Source: Altererythrobacter sp. Root672 (lineage in GTDB: Bacteria; Pseudomonadota; Alphaproteobacteria; Sphingomonadales; Sphingomonadaceae). From it: a stretch of 64,000 nt of DNA. Below the pieces are notes generated by a model, which was not told where the DNA came from, made no database searches, and saw only the letters and a program-made list of their open reading frames with translations. Shown in pieces: positions 1-7,909 of this stretch (positions are counted from its first letter, which is position 1; the number at the start of each line of letters is the position of its first letter). The position numbers and the translations under genes were made by a program. The DNA is taken from contig NZ_LMHH01000003.1 of NCBI RefSeq assembly GCF_001427865.1, positions 256-64,255 of the forward strand, read 5' to 3'.

Positions 1-3
1 GTC

Positions 4-600
4 ATGTGCAACCTCTACCGCATGACCAAGACGACGGCCGAGGTGGCGAACCTCTTCAACGCCGTCGAGTTGGGCGCGAGCAATGCGCCAGCCGAGATTT
101 ACCCGGGCTATCCTGGCCTGGTCGTCGCGAACGGCGAACTACGATCGATGGTCTGGGGCTTTCCGCTCAGGCTAAAGGGAATGAAACCCGACGCCAAGCC
201 GAAGCCAGTCAACAATGCCCGCGCCGATAAGCTCGACAGCTTCAAGTGGCGGTTCAGCTTTGCCGAGCGCCGCTGCCTGATCCCGGTGACAGAGTTTGCC
301 GAGGCCGAAGGCGAGAAGGGAAGCAAAACACGTACCTGGTTCTCCCTGCCCGGTCAGGACATGTTCGCGGTCGCCGGCATCTGGCGGGATACGGACGAAT
401 GGGGACCGGCTTACAGCATGGTCATGACAGAAGCCTGCATCCACGTCGCTGACGTGCATGACCGAATGCCTGTCATCCTGCGGCGGGAGGACTGGACAGA
501 CTGGTTGGACGGACCGCCGGATGCGGCTGAGCTTCTGTGTCGGCCCTACCCTGCGATGATGACAGTCAATCGAACTGCCGACCCCTGGGTTCGTAGGTAG
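4..600 (+). CDS. SOS response-associated peptidase (SRAP, YedK/HMCES family)
   Basis: This 198-residue protein belongs to the SRAP family, whose members bind abasic sites in single-stranded DNA and form a covalent thiazolidine link through Cys2. What is visible: Cys follows the initiator Met directly, as the family requires. An NARAD segment sits at residues 71-75, Glu100 lies in the strand after CLIP (91-94), and His152 is in a VHDRMP motif. These match the Asn, Glu and His active-site positions known from E. coli YedK. The length is slightly below the usual 220. It stands at the window edge in a region of otherwise unknown genes. Such proteins are common both on chromosomes and on mobile elements, so the role could be host DNA protection or part of an element's cargo. 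Confidence 0.9.
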   Translation: MCNLYRMTKTTAEVANLFNAVELGASNAPAEIYPGYPGLVVANGELRSMVWGFPLRLKGMKPDAKPKPVNNARADKLDSFKWRFSFAERRCLIPVTEFAEAEGEKGSKTRTWFSLPGQDMFAVAGIWRDTDEWGPAYSMVMTEACIHVADVHDRMPVILRREDWTDWLDGPPDAAELLCRPYPAMMTVNRTADPWVRR

Positions 601-617
601 ACGCTTGCCAGACCGAG

Positions 618-1346
618 TCAGACCAAGAGAACGTCGATAGCTTCGAGGATCTTTGGCGCAATTTCGGATAGCACTGAAACTCGAAAAGTGCCGTGCTGGC
701 CCTCGATCGCAAAGCAAAGCATGAACCCGAAATTCGGCGTGAACCGCTCGTCGTGGCCCAACGCTAGAATGTCGCCATCGTCCAACGGCTTATAAAGCTT
801 CCAAGAGTCTAGGGCCGGCCCGGTAATGGTCCCGGTGGCCCCGGCCAGGTCGACCGTGAACCCTGCCTGGTCTGTCTGAAAGAAATGAGCCACCAGCAGT
901 CGGTGCTTGTCTTGATTGTTGATGTCGCGGAGCAAATCTAGGGCAGCACCCCCGGCGGTGCGAGCCGCCTCTATGCGCTCAATGGATGCGCTCGATAAGC
1001 CACGTACATGCTTTCGATCGTGCGAGGTTAACGGATGCCCCGCCTTTCCGAACGGAAATTGCAATCGAGTGAGGTCTGCCTCCGCGCCCCCTCTTCGCGC
1101 CAGTCGGCACACTGCGTAGTCGAGTGCGCATCGAAGACTGTGGGCAACGTCACCGACGATAACGCCCAGCTGAATTTCTGGGACCCTCTCAGCTCTGAAG
1201 GCATAACACGGACCATCGGTGGTGACTTGTAACTCGACGCGGGGATTTGCCCGCAGAAGCAAGTCTTGCTCGGCGTCGAACAGTGACTTCAGATGGAAGG
1301 AGGCACGATCAAGTTTCGCTTGGATATCCTGGGGGCGTGAAGTCAT
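618..1346 (-). CDS. Hypothetical protein, 242 aa
   Basis: I do not recognise this protein by function. It is 242 residues, soluble, with no signal peptide or membrane segment. The N-terminal 40 residues look helical. Further on are a GDVAHSLRCALDYAV segment (about 85-99) and an INNQDKHR motif (about 157-164), a pattern seen in a group of uncharacterised bacterial proteins with helical bundles rich in conserved Asp, Lys, His and Arg. The start at 1346 is supported by a strong GAGGAGGG ribosome-binding site just upstream. It is transcribed away from the small zinc-ribbon gene at 1430, so the 83 bases between them probably carry two promoters. It is likely cargo of the accessory region. Confidence 0.7.
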   Translation of the reverse strand: MTSRPQDIQAKLDRASFHLKSLFDAEQDLLLRANPRVELQVTTDGPCYAFRAERVPEIQLGVIVGDVAHSLRCALDYAVCRLARRGGAEADLTRLQFPFGKAGHPLTSHDRKHVRGLSSASIERIEAARTAGGAALDLLRDINNQDKHRLLVAHFFQTDQAGFTVDLAGATGTITGPALDSWKLYKPLDDGDILALGHDERFTPNFGFMLCFAIEGQHGTFRVSVLSEIAPKILEAIDVLLV

Positions 1347-1429
1347 CGCCCTCCTCGTACGACAGCTCTCGCCCGCTTTACAGCGCTTCGAAGCACTTGC
1401 TCATTGTTCACCATTCGTTCCAACGGCGA

Positions 1430-1702
1430 ATGGTCCGGCACCGCCTCGATTCGCTAAGCGCCTTCGCCCGCAAAGGCTATCACCTGAGGGTCGAGTGCCA
1501 AGCGTGCAAGCACGTGGTCATTGCCGATCCTGCAGTGCTCTCGACCGTGATCCGGGGGAAGAAGGACATCAATGCGATCGAGCGTCGCATGCGCTGCGGG
1601 GAGTGCGGAGAGCGGAGGGCGCACATCACTGCCGAGCCACTGGAGAAGCCTCAGAAGCCAAAGTGGATTGTGGCCTGGGGGAAGCCCGAACAAAGTGGTT
1701 AG
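1430..1702 (+). CDS. Small zinc-ribbon protein, hypothetical
   Basis: This 90-residue protein carries two CxxC pairs, CQAC at about residues 24-27 and CGEC at about 55-58, which together should bind one zinc ion as a zinc ribbon. The rest is rich in Arg and Lys, which fits nucleic-acid or protein binding. The frame stays open upstream to 1247, but that part overlaps the start region of the divergent gene and reads as low-complexity translation. The internal ATG at 1430 gives a compact protein that begins right before the conserved-looking part. No function can be assigned. Similar short zinc-ribbon proteins are frequent in sphingomonad and rhizobial accessory DNA. Confidence 0.6.
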   Translation: MVRHRLDSLSAFARKGYHLRVECQACKHVVIADPAVLSTVIRGKKDINAIERRMRCGECGERRAHITAEPLEKPQKPKWIVAWGKPEQSG

Positions 1703-1957
1703 GCCGCCGCGTTCCGGCCCCAACAGACGCGACGCGCCCGCCCCACCCTAAGCGCGTCGCGAGCCGAAAGCCTTAACCTGCATCGGAAAAGAGCTGATTG
1801 GGTGGACGCGCCGAACTTTGGGGGCCACGACGCGTCCAGACGAGCAATCCCCTGGTCGCGCGGCCGTTCCGCGTTTCACCTGTGATAGCCCGCCGTCTAT
1901 TTGCCTCTACTTTAGAACGGCTGCCTTACCCGCGCGCGCGTACTGCTCCGCAAACTG
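1703..1957. other. Intergenic, no gene recognised
   Basis: Several short open frames cross this 255-base stretch on both strands, but none has a recognisable domain, a good ribosome-binding site or convincing composition. I see no RNA gene or repeat. It separates the zinc-ribbon gene from the 3' end of the XRE regulator. Confidence 0.4.
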
Positions 1958-2176
1958 TCACTTGGGCACTGACACCGCGACACGGTTCGCGCGGTGGGTG
2001 AACTGGGCGCCCGCGTGGGTAAGCGCGTTGGCAAGCTTCTCGCGCGTTTCTTCCGCGATATTCGCGCCGGACTCGAAGCGTGCGAGGGTCGCGTAACCGA
2101 CGCCCGCGAGCTTAGCGAGGTCACGTCCCGAAATATTGAGGCCACTACGGGCCATCCGGCATTGTGTCGCATCCAT
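1958..2176 (-). CDS. XRE-family helix-turn-helix regulator
   Basis: This 72-residue protein is essentially a single Cro/CI-type helix-turn-helix domain. The arrangement QCRMAR..LNISGRDLAKLAGVGYATLARFE is typical: the first helix, then the turn 'LAKLAGVGYATLARFE' at about residues 20-35 as the recognition region. It has no dimerisation or ligand domain. It sits divergent to the exported-protein gene at 2328. Two copies of an 8-base word TGATAGCA lie in the gap, one touching its own start codon and one as half of a perfect 17-base palindrome, so it very likely represses itself and perhaps the divergent operon. Small regulators of this kind often control transfer or cargo genes of integrated elements. 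Confidence 0.85.
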   Translation of the reverse strand: MDATQCRMARSGLNISGRDLAKLAGVGYATLARFESGANIAEETREKLANALTHAGAQFTHRANRVAVSVPK

Positions 2177-2177
2177 G

Positions 2178-2185
2178 TGATAGCA
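2178..2185. promoter_or_regulatory. Putative XRE operator half-site
   Basis: The word TGATAGCA is found two bases upstream of the XRE regulator's start codon and is identical to one arm of the palindrome at 2225-2241. Binding here would block translation start or promoter clearance of the regulator gene. The facing arm is degenerate. Inferred from sequence only. Confidence 0.5.
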
Positions 2186-2224
2186 AATACCTCACAAGCC
2201 GGGTTGACGCAACAACACAAGCAA

Positions 2225-2241
2225 TGATAGCAATGCTATCA
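2225..2241. promoter_or_regulatory. Perfect 17-bp palindrome, putative operator
   Basis: TGATAGCA-A-TGCTATCA is a perfect inverted repeat with 8-base arms around one central base. It lies between the XRE gene (minus) and the gene at 2328 (plus). With the matching half-site at 2178 it forms a plausible operator pair for a small dimeric repressor. Confidence 0.65.
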
Positions 2242-2327
2242 CCTCGGGAGCATCCTGAGGCGACCGGGCGGGAGGATTAGGCCTCTCCCGCCCAGCCTGA
2301 TCGAAACCCTCTACGGAAGGGACGACT

Positions 2328-2810
2328 ATGGAAAACAATACCACCCGCCGCGCGCTACTCAAAGCCGCGCCTATTGCTGCAGCAGCCGTTGCCATTCCCG
2401 GCGCCGCATTTGCGGCGTCAACGCCCGCCATCGAAGAGGATCGCTATTCCCTCGAAGAATATGCAGCGGGTCGCCAGAGCGCTGAGGAAATCGCTTACCT
2501 CCACATGGCACGAGCTTGGATGGATCGATGGAAGGCGCTTGGGGGAGATGTAAGTCTGACCTTCGGTTCGGACACCCACGCGCCAAGGGTTGGGCGTTCG
2601 ATGCTTGTGGCCCTCGACTATTGGCAACCCACCGACACCGGCCGGGAAGACATTCCCCCTCACACATGGCTGACCGAGGAGCGGCAGCACGAAGGCGCGG
2701 TGAAGGCTTTGGAAGGTCTTCTGGAACTCGTACCGGGACTACGTGAGGCCGTGCGCGATCTCGCGCGCCAGGAAGCCTACGGTCGCTGGTTGAGCGAGCG
2801 GGAGGCCTGA
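2328..2810 (+). CDS. Tat-signal exported protein, hypothetical
   Basis: This 160-residue protein starts with a twin-arginine-like leader: TTRRALLKAAP at residues 5-15, then an Ala-rich hydrophobic stretch and an AFA-A cleavage site near residue 29-30. The mature part, about 130 residues, is acidic and mostly helical, with no domain I can name. The start has a good GGAAGGGA ribosome-binding site. The next gene begins one base after its stop, so the two form an operon, probably under the palindromic operator upstream. Export of a folded protein from an island operon next to a small repressor is unusual, but I cannot assign a function. The Tat call rests on the RR pair; a Sec signal is also possible. 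Confidence 0.7.
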   Translation: MENNTTRRALLKAAPIAAAAVAIPGAAFAASTPAIEEDRYSLEEYAAGRQSAEEIAYLHMARAWMDRWKALGGDVSLTFGSDTHAPRVGRSMLVALDYWQPTDTGREDIPPHTWLTEERQHEGAVKALEGLLELVPGLREAVRDLARQEAYGRWLSEREA

Positions 2811-2811
2811 C

Positions 2812-3213
2812 ATGGGAGCCGCTACCAACGTCGTTCGCCTGCCCACGGCAGCCCGTCGCAAAGTCCAGCAGCGCTACAACAAGCATTTCCGGGCAATCGT
2901 GCCCGAGATGCGCGCACAATGGCCGGGCGAGTACATTGACCCCGGTGTGCGGGCGAAGATGCCCGACGCCGCCGCACTGCTCCTAGTGGAGCGCAGCCCG
3001 GAGCTGCTGTTAGCGATTGCCATGTTCGAGACGCTTACAGAGGAGCAACGAACCAGCGTCCGCAACAGGTGCGAGATGCTGAAATATACCGGCGCTTCCG
3101 CACGCGGCGCCGCAGCACTCATCCAGATCCGCACAATCGGGGACTCCGTGAATCTGGACGCCGCAATGAAGCTGCTAAAGGAGAATGTGGTCGCGCCCTA
3201 TGATTTTGATTGA
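2812..3213 (+). CDS. Hypothetical protein, 133 aa
   Basis: This 133-residue protein follows the exported protein by one base and is almost certainly cotranscribed with it. It is mostly helical and basic at the N terminus (RRKVQQRYNKHFR at about 15-27), with no signal peptide. The middle contains a stretch LLLVERSPELLLAIAMFETLTEEQR that reads as two amphipathic helices. I find no nameable domain. A strong intrinsic terminator lies 47 bases after its stop, so the operon is probably just these two genes. Confidence 0.65.
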   Translation: MGAATNVVRLPTAARRKVQQRYNKHFRAIVPEMRAQWPGEYIDPGVRAKMPDAAALLLVERSPELLLAIAMFETLTEEQRTSVRNRCEMLKYTGASARGAAALIQIRTIGDSVNLDAAMKLLKENVVAPYDFD

Positions 3214-3260
3214 TTGAGTTTCAAAGACAAGCGCACCTTATCTCGGCAGCGCAAAGCACG

Positions 3261-3288
3261 GGGCTCCGTTTCGGCGGGGCCCTTTTTT
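3261..3288 (+). terminator. Rho-independent terminator
   Basis: An 8-base stem GGGCTCCG / CGGGGCCC (3261-3268 with 3275-3282, one U-G pair) encloses a 6-base loop and is followed directly by six T residues. It ends the two-gene operon 2328-3213. Confidence 0.85.
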
Positions 3289-3378
3289 GTCGGCGGGCGC
3301 GCCCACATGCACCGTTGACCGCTGGCAGAACGTGAGCCCATGTTGCCCCTGGTTGCGACGGCTTGGAGGGGCGGTGTT

Positions 3379-3843
3379 ATGCGGCTGGTTTCGGATAATC
3401 CCAATCTCGAACGGGACAAGGAAGTCGAGTGGGTGAAAGACGGATTGCGCTGGCATCTGCGCGAGTTGGCGGCAAATTTGATGCGGATCACACGCGGGGC
3501 GGGAAAACCTCATGAGGTGGGCAGCCAGGTAGTCGAAGTCCTGCAAGTCCTTAATGACTATCGAGAGGTGGTCGGCGCGTACCCAACCGCTTGGGAAATT
3601 CAGAACGCCTTGGCCCTTGATGACTCGACCTTGCGTTGGGGGAGATGGGATTACGCCATGCACGGCATGGTGAAAGGCGGCCTCCAAATGGCTGCTTCTG
3701 AACTGCTCGGACAACGGACGCAGATTTCCCGAGGGGAGCGTGAGCTGTTGGATGGGCTGGACGTCATCGAGCGGATACGAGACGAAAACCGCAGGGGGAT
3801 CCGCCGGCCGCCAAAGTTCACCGAACGCAACCAGGACGACTAG
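3379..3843 (+). CDS. Hypothetical protein, 154 aa
   Basis: No family is recognised. The frame is open from 3340, but the ATG at 3379 has a GGAGGGG ribosome-binding site at the right distance and starts a protein of 154 residues. It is charged, predominantly helical, without signal or membrane segments, and ends in an acidic, Arg-rich tail (RRPPKFTERNQDD). It stands alone between a terminator and the next gene, in the accessory stretch bounded by the tRNA-Arg gene. Composition is like its neighbours. Confidence 0.6.
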   Translation: MRLVSDNPNLERDKEVEWVKDGLRWHLRELAANLMRITRGAGKPHEVGSQVVEVLQVLNDYREVVGAYPTAWEIQNALALDDSTLRWGRWDYAMHGMVKGGLQMAASELLGQRTQISRGERELLDGLDVIERIRDENRRGIRRPPKFTERNQDD

Positions 3844-3927
3844 ACGCTTACGTCTCTATTGTCCCTTTTGTCCTCTTCGCTGCGTTAAGATAGGAAGGTG
3901 CCGATTAGTACGGGGGCGGGCGGCGCG

Positions 3928-5223
3928 ATGCAAAGGACACCGAAGGCCGAAGAGGCTATTCTCTTGGCTAGATCGGCCGAAGAGGTTCGGGACTATCTGA
4001 GGCAGCGCGCGGCAGGCGCCAGCCTCTTTGACCCAATCGGCCAAGACGCAGAGGCCGCTCTGCTGGCGCGGAGGGAACGGCTTATAGATCTCTCGCTCGC
4101 CGAATACTGCCTACATCGCGAGACCGCACGGGAACTCTTCGAGCGTGGTTCCGACGATTGGCCACTACGCGCGCTCGTCCTCTCCAACCAGGCGCTCGCC
4201 AAGTCCCAGATCCTCGGTCGTTTTCCTCTGTGCCTGTTCGAGGATGAGGACGCCCTACTTTCCTACTTGGAAACGATATCCCCAGACGACCAGTGGGTAT
4301 TGTTCAGCAACCCTGCGCTCGACGAGAGCTTCCTTGAAGGGTTCCTATCGATGGACCAAACTTGGGAGGCAATAGACTCGGAGCAGCGCCTCTGGGTGCT
4401 CGACGCCCTTGCTGGGAATGCGAAGCTCCAGAAAATAAGATCGACGCAGGACCATGAAGACGGATGGGGCTGGTACATGGCCGGGAAGCCGTTTGAGGCT
4501 GCCTGGTTGCTCATAGAGAAGCTCGAACCGGGGACTGAGACAGCCAGGCATCTGGCGAAGCTCCTCAGAGATCTTCCTGCAGACAGCTACAAGACCGACG
4601 GAATCGCGGAGGCACTCGTTCGCTGGCGAGCCATCGGGGAGGACGCCCTTGCCGATGAAACCAACAGGAATGCGGAGGGCCGACTTTCCGACTTCCAAGA
4701 AGTGCGCCAGGCTGCGGCACGGCTTCTCGCGGGCAGGCACGACGCGAAGCCGCGCCTCTTCATCGACAGTGACGATGTGGCACTTCGCTGTGGCGCATAC
4801 GAAGCAGCGAGCAAACTGGATGAGGAGACACTTGAGGCCGCAGTGAAGCTCGATGGAGACCTGGCCCGATTGCACCTCATCCGTAACGAAGGGCTCTGGC
4901 GATCAGAAAAGTCCCGCGACTTGCTCCTGGATGTGGTGCTGCGCGGGTCCGAGGGAGACGAGCCCAGGTGGGAGTACAGGCGGCGGGAGAGGCACTATCG
5001 CAAGGAGTATCCCACTTGGTTCGAGGGGGAAGAGTACTTGGAGCCAGACGAGCGTCCAATCAGCGAGAGCTCAATTGCGGACGTTGTCGCGAGTGTCACC
5101 GGCGACCCAGCTATCAAGGGCATCCAGCGAAGACTGGATGCGGTCGAGGACCGTCAGCGGTCAGTAGTGTGGTTGGCTGCGCTCTGCTTGATCATGCTCG
5201 CAGTGCTCGTCTGGCGGACCTAA
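3928..5223 (+). CDS. Tail-anchored protein of unknown function, about 431 aa
   Basis: This large protein has no recognised family. It is mostly helical, with repeated leucine- and alanine-rich blocks (for example around residues 50-120 and 200-330) that could form an alpha-solenoid. Near the C terminus is a charged coiled region (RRLDAVEDRQR), followed by one hydrophobic segment (VVWLAALCLIMLAVLVW) and only two more residues. That layout is a C-terminal tail anchor, placing the bulk in the cytoplasm. The start is uncertain: a GTG at 3898 adds ten residues but overlaps the only Shine-Dalgarno-like sequence, so the ATG at 3928 is preferred. It is the last gene before the tRNA-Arg border and probably island cargo. 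Confidence 0.65.
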   Translation: MQRTPKAEEAILLARSAEEVRDYLRQRAAGASLFDPIGQDAEAALLARRERLIDLSLAEYCLHRETARELFERGSDDWPLRALVLSNQALAKSQILGRFPLCLFEDEDALLSYLETISPDDQWVLFSNPALDESFLEGFLSMDQTWEAIDSEQRLWVLDALAGNAKLQKIRSTQDHEDGWGWYMAGKPFEAAWLLIEKLEPGTETARHLAKLLRDLPADSYKTDGIAEALVRWRAIGEDALADETNRNAEGRLSDFQEVRQAAARLLAGRHDAKPRLFIDSDDVALRCGAYEAASKLDEETLEAAVKLDGDLARLHLIRNEGLWRSEKSRDLLLDVVLRGSEGDEPRWEYRRRERHYRKEYPTWFEGEEYLEPDERPISESSIADVVASVTGDPAIKGIQRRLDAVEDRQRSVVWLAALCLIMLAVLVWRT

Positions 5224-5235
5224 GCGAACTCGTTT

Positions 5236-5257
5236 TGTGGGAACGTGTGTGGGAACG
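5236..5257. repeat. Tandem 10-bp direct repeat beside tRNA-Arg
   Basis: The 10-base word TGTGGGAACG occurs twice with a 12-base period (5236-5245 and 5248-5257), 57 bases from the 3' end of the tRNA-Arg gene. Repeats of this kind beside a tRNA 3' end resemble arm-type integrase binding sites of integrated elements. The function is inferred. Confidence 0.5.
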
Positions 5258-5313
5258 ATCAGCTGACCGCAACAACAAAATCACGTTAAAACAATGCAAT
5301 AGCGAAAGATGAG

Positions 5314-5390
<77 letters not shown>

Positions 5391-5472
5391 GTGGGGGTGC
5401 GGTTAGCAACGGGTTTGGGTTGCGCCAAGCGATATTCGGTCGCCGGCTTGCCCTAGCCGCGCTTTCCGTCGC

Positions 5473-6678
5473 TTATTCCCACCCGCGTTCGAGGAAGCGC
5501 AGCGCGCAGCCGGCCAGAATCGCCGAGCCGCGCGGGAGGACGGCTTCGTCCACCACCATGCGCGTCGAATGGATGCCGCAGCAGCCCGCCCAGTCGGAGC
5601 TTTCGGCGGCCACGCCCAGGAAGGCCATGGCGCCGGGGACCTTCTCGAGGACGTACGAGAAGTCTTCGGCGCCCATGATCGGATTGGCGAGCCGCTCGAA
5701 GGCTCCGCCGGGCAGGTCGCTGGCGACTGCATCGAACAGCGTCACGGCACGCGCGTCGTTGATCGTCGGCGGGAAGCCTTCGGTCACCGTGACCTCTGCA
5801 GTGCACTCGTGCGCCAGGGCGATATGCTCAGCGAGGTGGCTAAGAGCTTCGCGCACTTCCTGTCGTCGCTCTGGAGAAAGCGTGCGGATCGTGCCCTTGA
5901 GCAAGGCCTGGTCCGGAATGACGTTGTGCGCGCTGCCTGCGCTTAGTTGTGAGACGGTAACGACTACCGCTTCGGTCGCATTGAAGCGCCGGGTCACGAG
6001 CGCCTGGATCGCGGTGACGATCTCACACGCGACCGGCACCGGGTCGCGAGTCTGATGCGGCATCGAAGCATGGCCGCCTCGGCCGGTGACGGTAATCTCA
6101 AGCATGTCGGCGGCAGCGAGCAGGGCGCCGGAGCGGCTCGCGAGGACACCGTGGCGGTAGTTCGGCATGATGTGGAGCGCGAAGGCTGCGTCGGGCAGCG
6201 GCGTATCTCCGCCGCCGAGGAGTCCGTCGGCGAGCATGAAGCGGGCGCCGTGGTAGCCCTCCTCTCCCGGCTGGAACATGAAACGCACTTCGCCCGCGAA
6301 CTCCCCGCGCCGCTCGGCGAGCATGCGGGCGGCGCCGGCGAGCATCGCGGTATGCGTGTCGTGTCCGCAGGCGTGCATCCGTCCGGGTATAGTCGAGGCG
6401 AACTCGAGCCCGGTCTCCTCCGGCATGGGCAAGGCATCCATGTCGCCGCGCAGGAGCACAGCGGGCCCAGGCCCCGTGCCCTGGAGGACGGCGACAGCGC
6501 CGGTGCAGGACGGGCCTTCGCGCCAGGTCAGCGGCAGATCAGACAACTCGGCCTTGACCTTGGCCAGTGTCAGCGGCGTTTCCAGGCCCAGTTCGGGTTC
6601 GGCATGGATGGCGCGGCGGAGGGCGACGATGCGCGGTGCAAGCGACTGCGCCTGTTCGAGGAGGTGTTCGGCGAGCAT
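5473..6678 (-). CDS. M20 family amidohydrolase / metallopeptidase
   Basis: This 401-residue cytoplasmic enzyme belongs to the M20 amidohydrolase group (hippurate hydrolase, IAA-amino-acid hydrolase type), which cleaves N-acyl amino acids with a two-metal centre. Visible motifs are RGDMDALP (about 77-84), CGHDTH (104-109, metal ligands), and GEEG (138-141, with the catalytic Glu). The dimerisation domain follows, with its usual GGHASMPH segment. The frame is open to an ATG at 6762, but the preceding 28 residues do not look like the family and lack a ribosome-binding site, so the ATG at 6678 is preferred. It is transcribed away from the lipid-kinase gene. The acyl group it removes cannot be told from sequence. 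Confidence 0.92.
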   Translation of the reverse strand: MLAEHLLEQAQSLAPRIVALRRAIHAEPELGLETPLTLAKVKAELSDLPLTWREGPSCTGAVAVLQGTGPGPAVLLRGDMDALPMPEETGLEFASTIPGRMHACGHDTHTAMLAGAARMLAERRGEFAGEVRFMFQPGEEGYHGARFMLADGLLGGGDTPLPDAAFALHIMPNYRHGVLASRSGALLAAADMLEITVTGRGGHASMPHQTRDPVPVACEIVTAIQALVTRRFNATEAVVVTVSQLSAGSAHNVIPDQALLKGTIRTLSPERRQEVREALSHLAEHIALAHECTAEVTVTEGFPPTINDARAVTLFDAVASDLPGGAFERLANPIMGAEDFSYVLEKVPGAMAFLGVAAESSDWAGCCGIHSTRMVVDEAVLPRGSAILAGCALRFLERGWE

Positions 6679-6883
6679 GGCCTTGTCTAACCCGCCCTTC
6701 GCAACGGGGCCAGCATTGGTTACATGAATTACCGGTTCACCCCTCGTCCACGCGCATAACAATAGAGGGTGCGCATTGCGGACTGCCCGGAAGTACCCAT
6801 CTTGTGTGGGGTCCGGGCCGAGTCAGATTGGATTTGACGAAAAACCGTAGTATTTTAACGGAGCAAAGGTTTAAGGCGGCACC

Positions 6884-7909
6884 ATGCACGGGTCAGTCCA
6901 TCTTTTCGACAGACTGCCGGAAGTCGTGAAGCCCACGGCTCCGGTCGTGCACGTCGCTGCCCCAGTCCGGCAGGTCCCCCTCGTGGGTGTGATCCGCAAT
7001 GCGCGGAGTCATCGCGAGATGGCTCCTGTCGAAAACAGCGCAAGAGCGACTCTGCTGATGGAGTCGCCGGGCGACCGGGCGGATCTGCCGGCCATCCTCA
7101 GCAAGTTTGCCGAACGCCGGGTCGACTACATCGTGCTGGCCGGTGGCGACGGCACGGTGCGCGACGTGCTCACATGTGGCGCAGGGATTTTCGGAGAGAG
7201 CTGGCCTCCGCTGATCGTACTCCCCAATGGCAAGACCAACGCGCTGGCGGTCGATCTCGGCCTGCCGCTCAACTGGTCGCTGACCGAAGCGCTGGACGCG
7301 ATCCATTCGGGCCAGATCGAGCAGCGCCGCCCGTTGGCCGTTTCCCTGAGGGATAACGCAAACGCCCGGGTGCAGGGCTTCGTGCTTGGCGCAGGCGCCT
7401 ACACTGCGGCGATCCAGCTCGGCCAGAAGGCGCACAAGAAGGGCGCGTTCAACAGCCTCGGCGTCGGCATCACCGTGGCCGGGAGCTTGCTGCAGGCCCT
7501 GTTTGGTAGCGGCGGCAATGTCTGGCGTCGCGGCACGCCCATGCGTTTGTTCGATGGCGATGGCCGTGAGGTCGAGCACAGCGGAATCGGCCGTCTGGAC
7601 GAGCGATTCTTGCTGTTCACCTCCACTCTCCGTCGATTCCCCGCCGGCTTGAGGCCGTTTCTGAACGGCAACGCGTCGACCATGCGTACCGCGATGCTCG
7701 ATAGTTCGAGCCGCAGCCTGCTTCTTCGCCTGCCAATGATGATCCGCGGCAAGATCTCCGAAGGGATGCGTCGGGCGGGATATCAGGTGGTCGAATCGGA
7801 TTCGATCCAACTGGATATCTCGGACCGCTTCATCCTCGACGGGGAAGCCTTCCCAGGAGGCCGGTACCAGCTTTCGCTTGGGCCCAAGCTGCGCTTCGTC
7901 GTCCCGTGA
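6884..7909 (+). CDS. Diacylglycerol-kinase-family lipid kinase
   Basis: This 341-residue protein is of the DAGK catalytic-domain family (YegS/LCB5/DgkB group), which phosphorylates lipids such as diacylglycerol or sphingoid bases with ATP. The nucleotide-binding GGDGT motif is at residues 87-91, after a typical GVIRNARSHRE strand-loop (about 35-45). A second conserved block, LPNGKTNALAVDLGLP, follows near 108-123. The C-terminal half is the beta-sandwich substrate domain. It has no membrane segment, as expected for soluble family members. The next gene starts inside its stop codon (GTGA), so the two are translationally coupled. That partner looks like a Tam41-type CDP-diacylglycerol synthase, which would use the phosphatidate made here if the substrate is diacylglycerol. 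Confidence 0.88.
   Translation: MHGSVHLFDRLPEVVKPTAPVVHVAAPVRQVPLVGVIRNARSHREMAPVENSARATLLMESPGDRADLPAILSKFAERRVDYIVLAGGDGTVRDVLTCGAGIFGESWPPLIVLPNGKTNALAVDLGLPLNWSLTEALDAIHSGQIEQRRPLAVSLRDNANARVQGFVLGAGAYTAAIQLGQKAHKKGAFNSLGVGITVAGSLLQALFGSGGNVWRRGTPMRLFDGDGREVEHSGIGRLDERFLLFTSTLRRFPAGLRPFLNGNASTMRTAMLDSSSRSLLLRLPMMIRGKISEGMRRAGYQVVESDSIQLDISDRFILDGEAFPGGRYQLSLGPKLRFVVP

Noticed and set aside
1219-1776. 185-codon plus-strand frame overlapping the zinc-ribbon gene
   Set aside because: No domain and Arg/Pro-rich shadow composition; the overlapping frame from 1430 has paired CxxC motifs.
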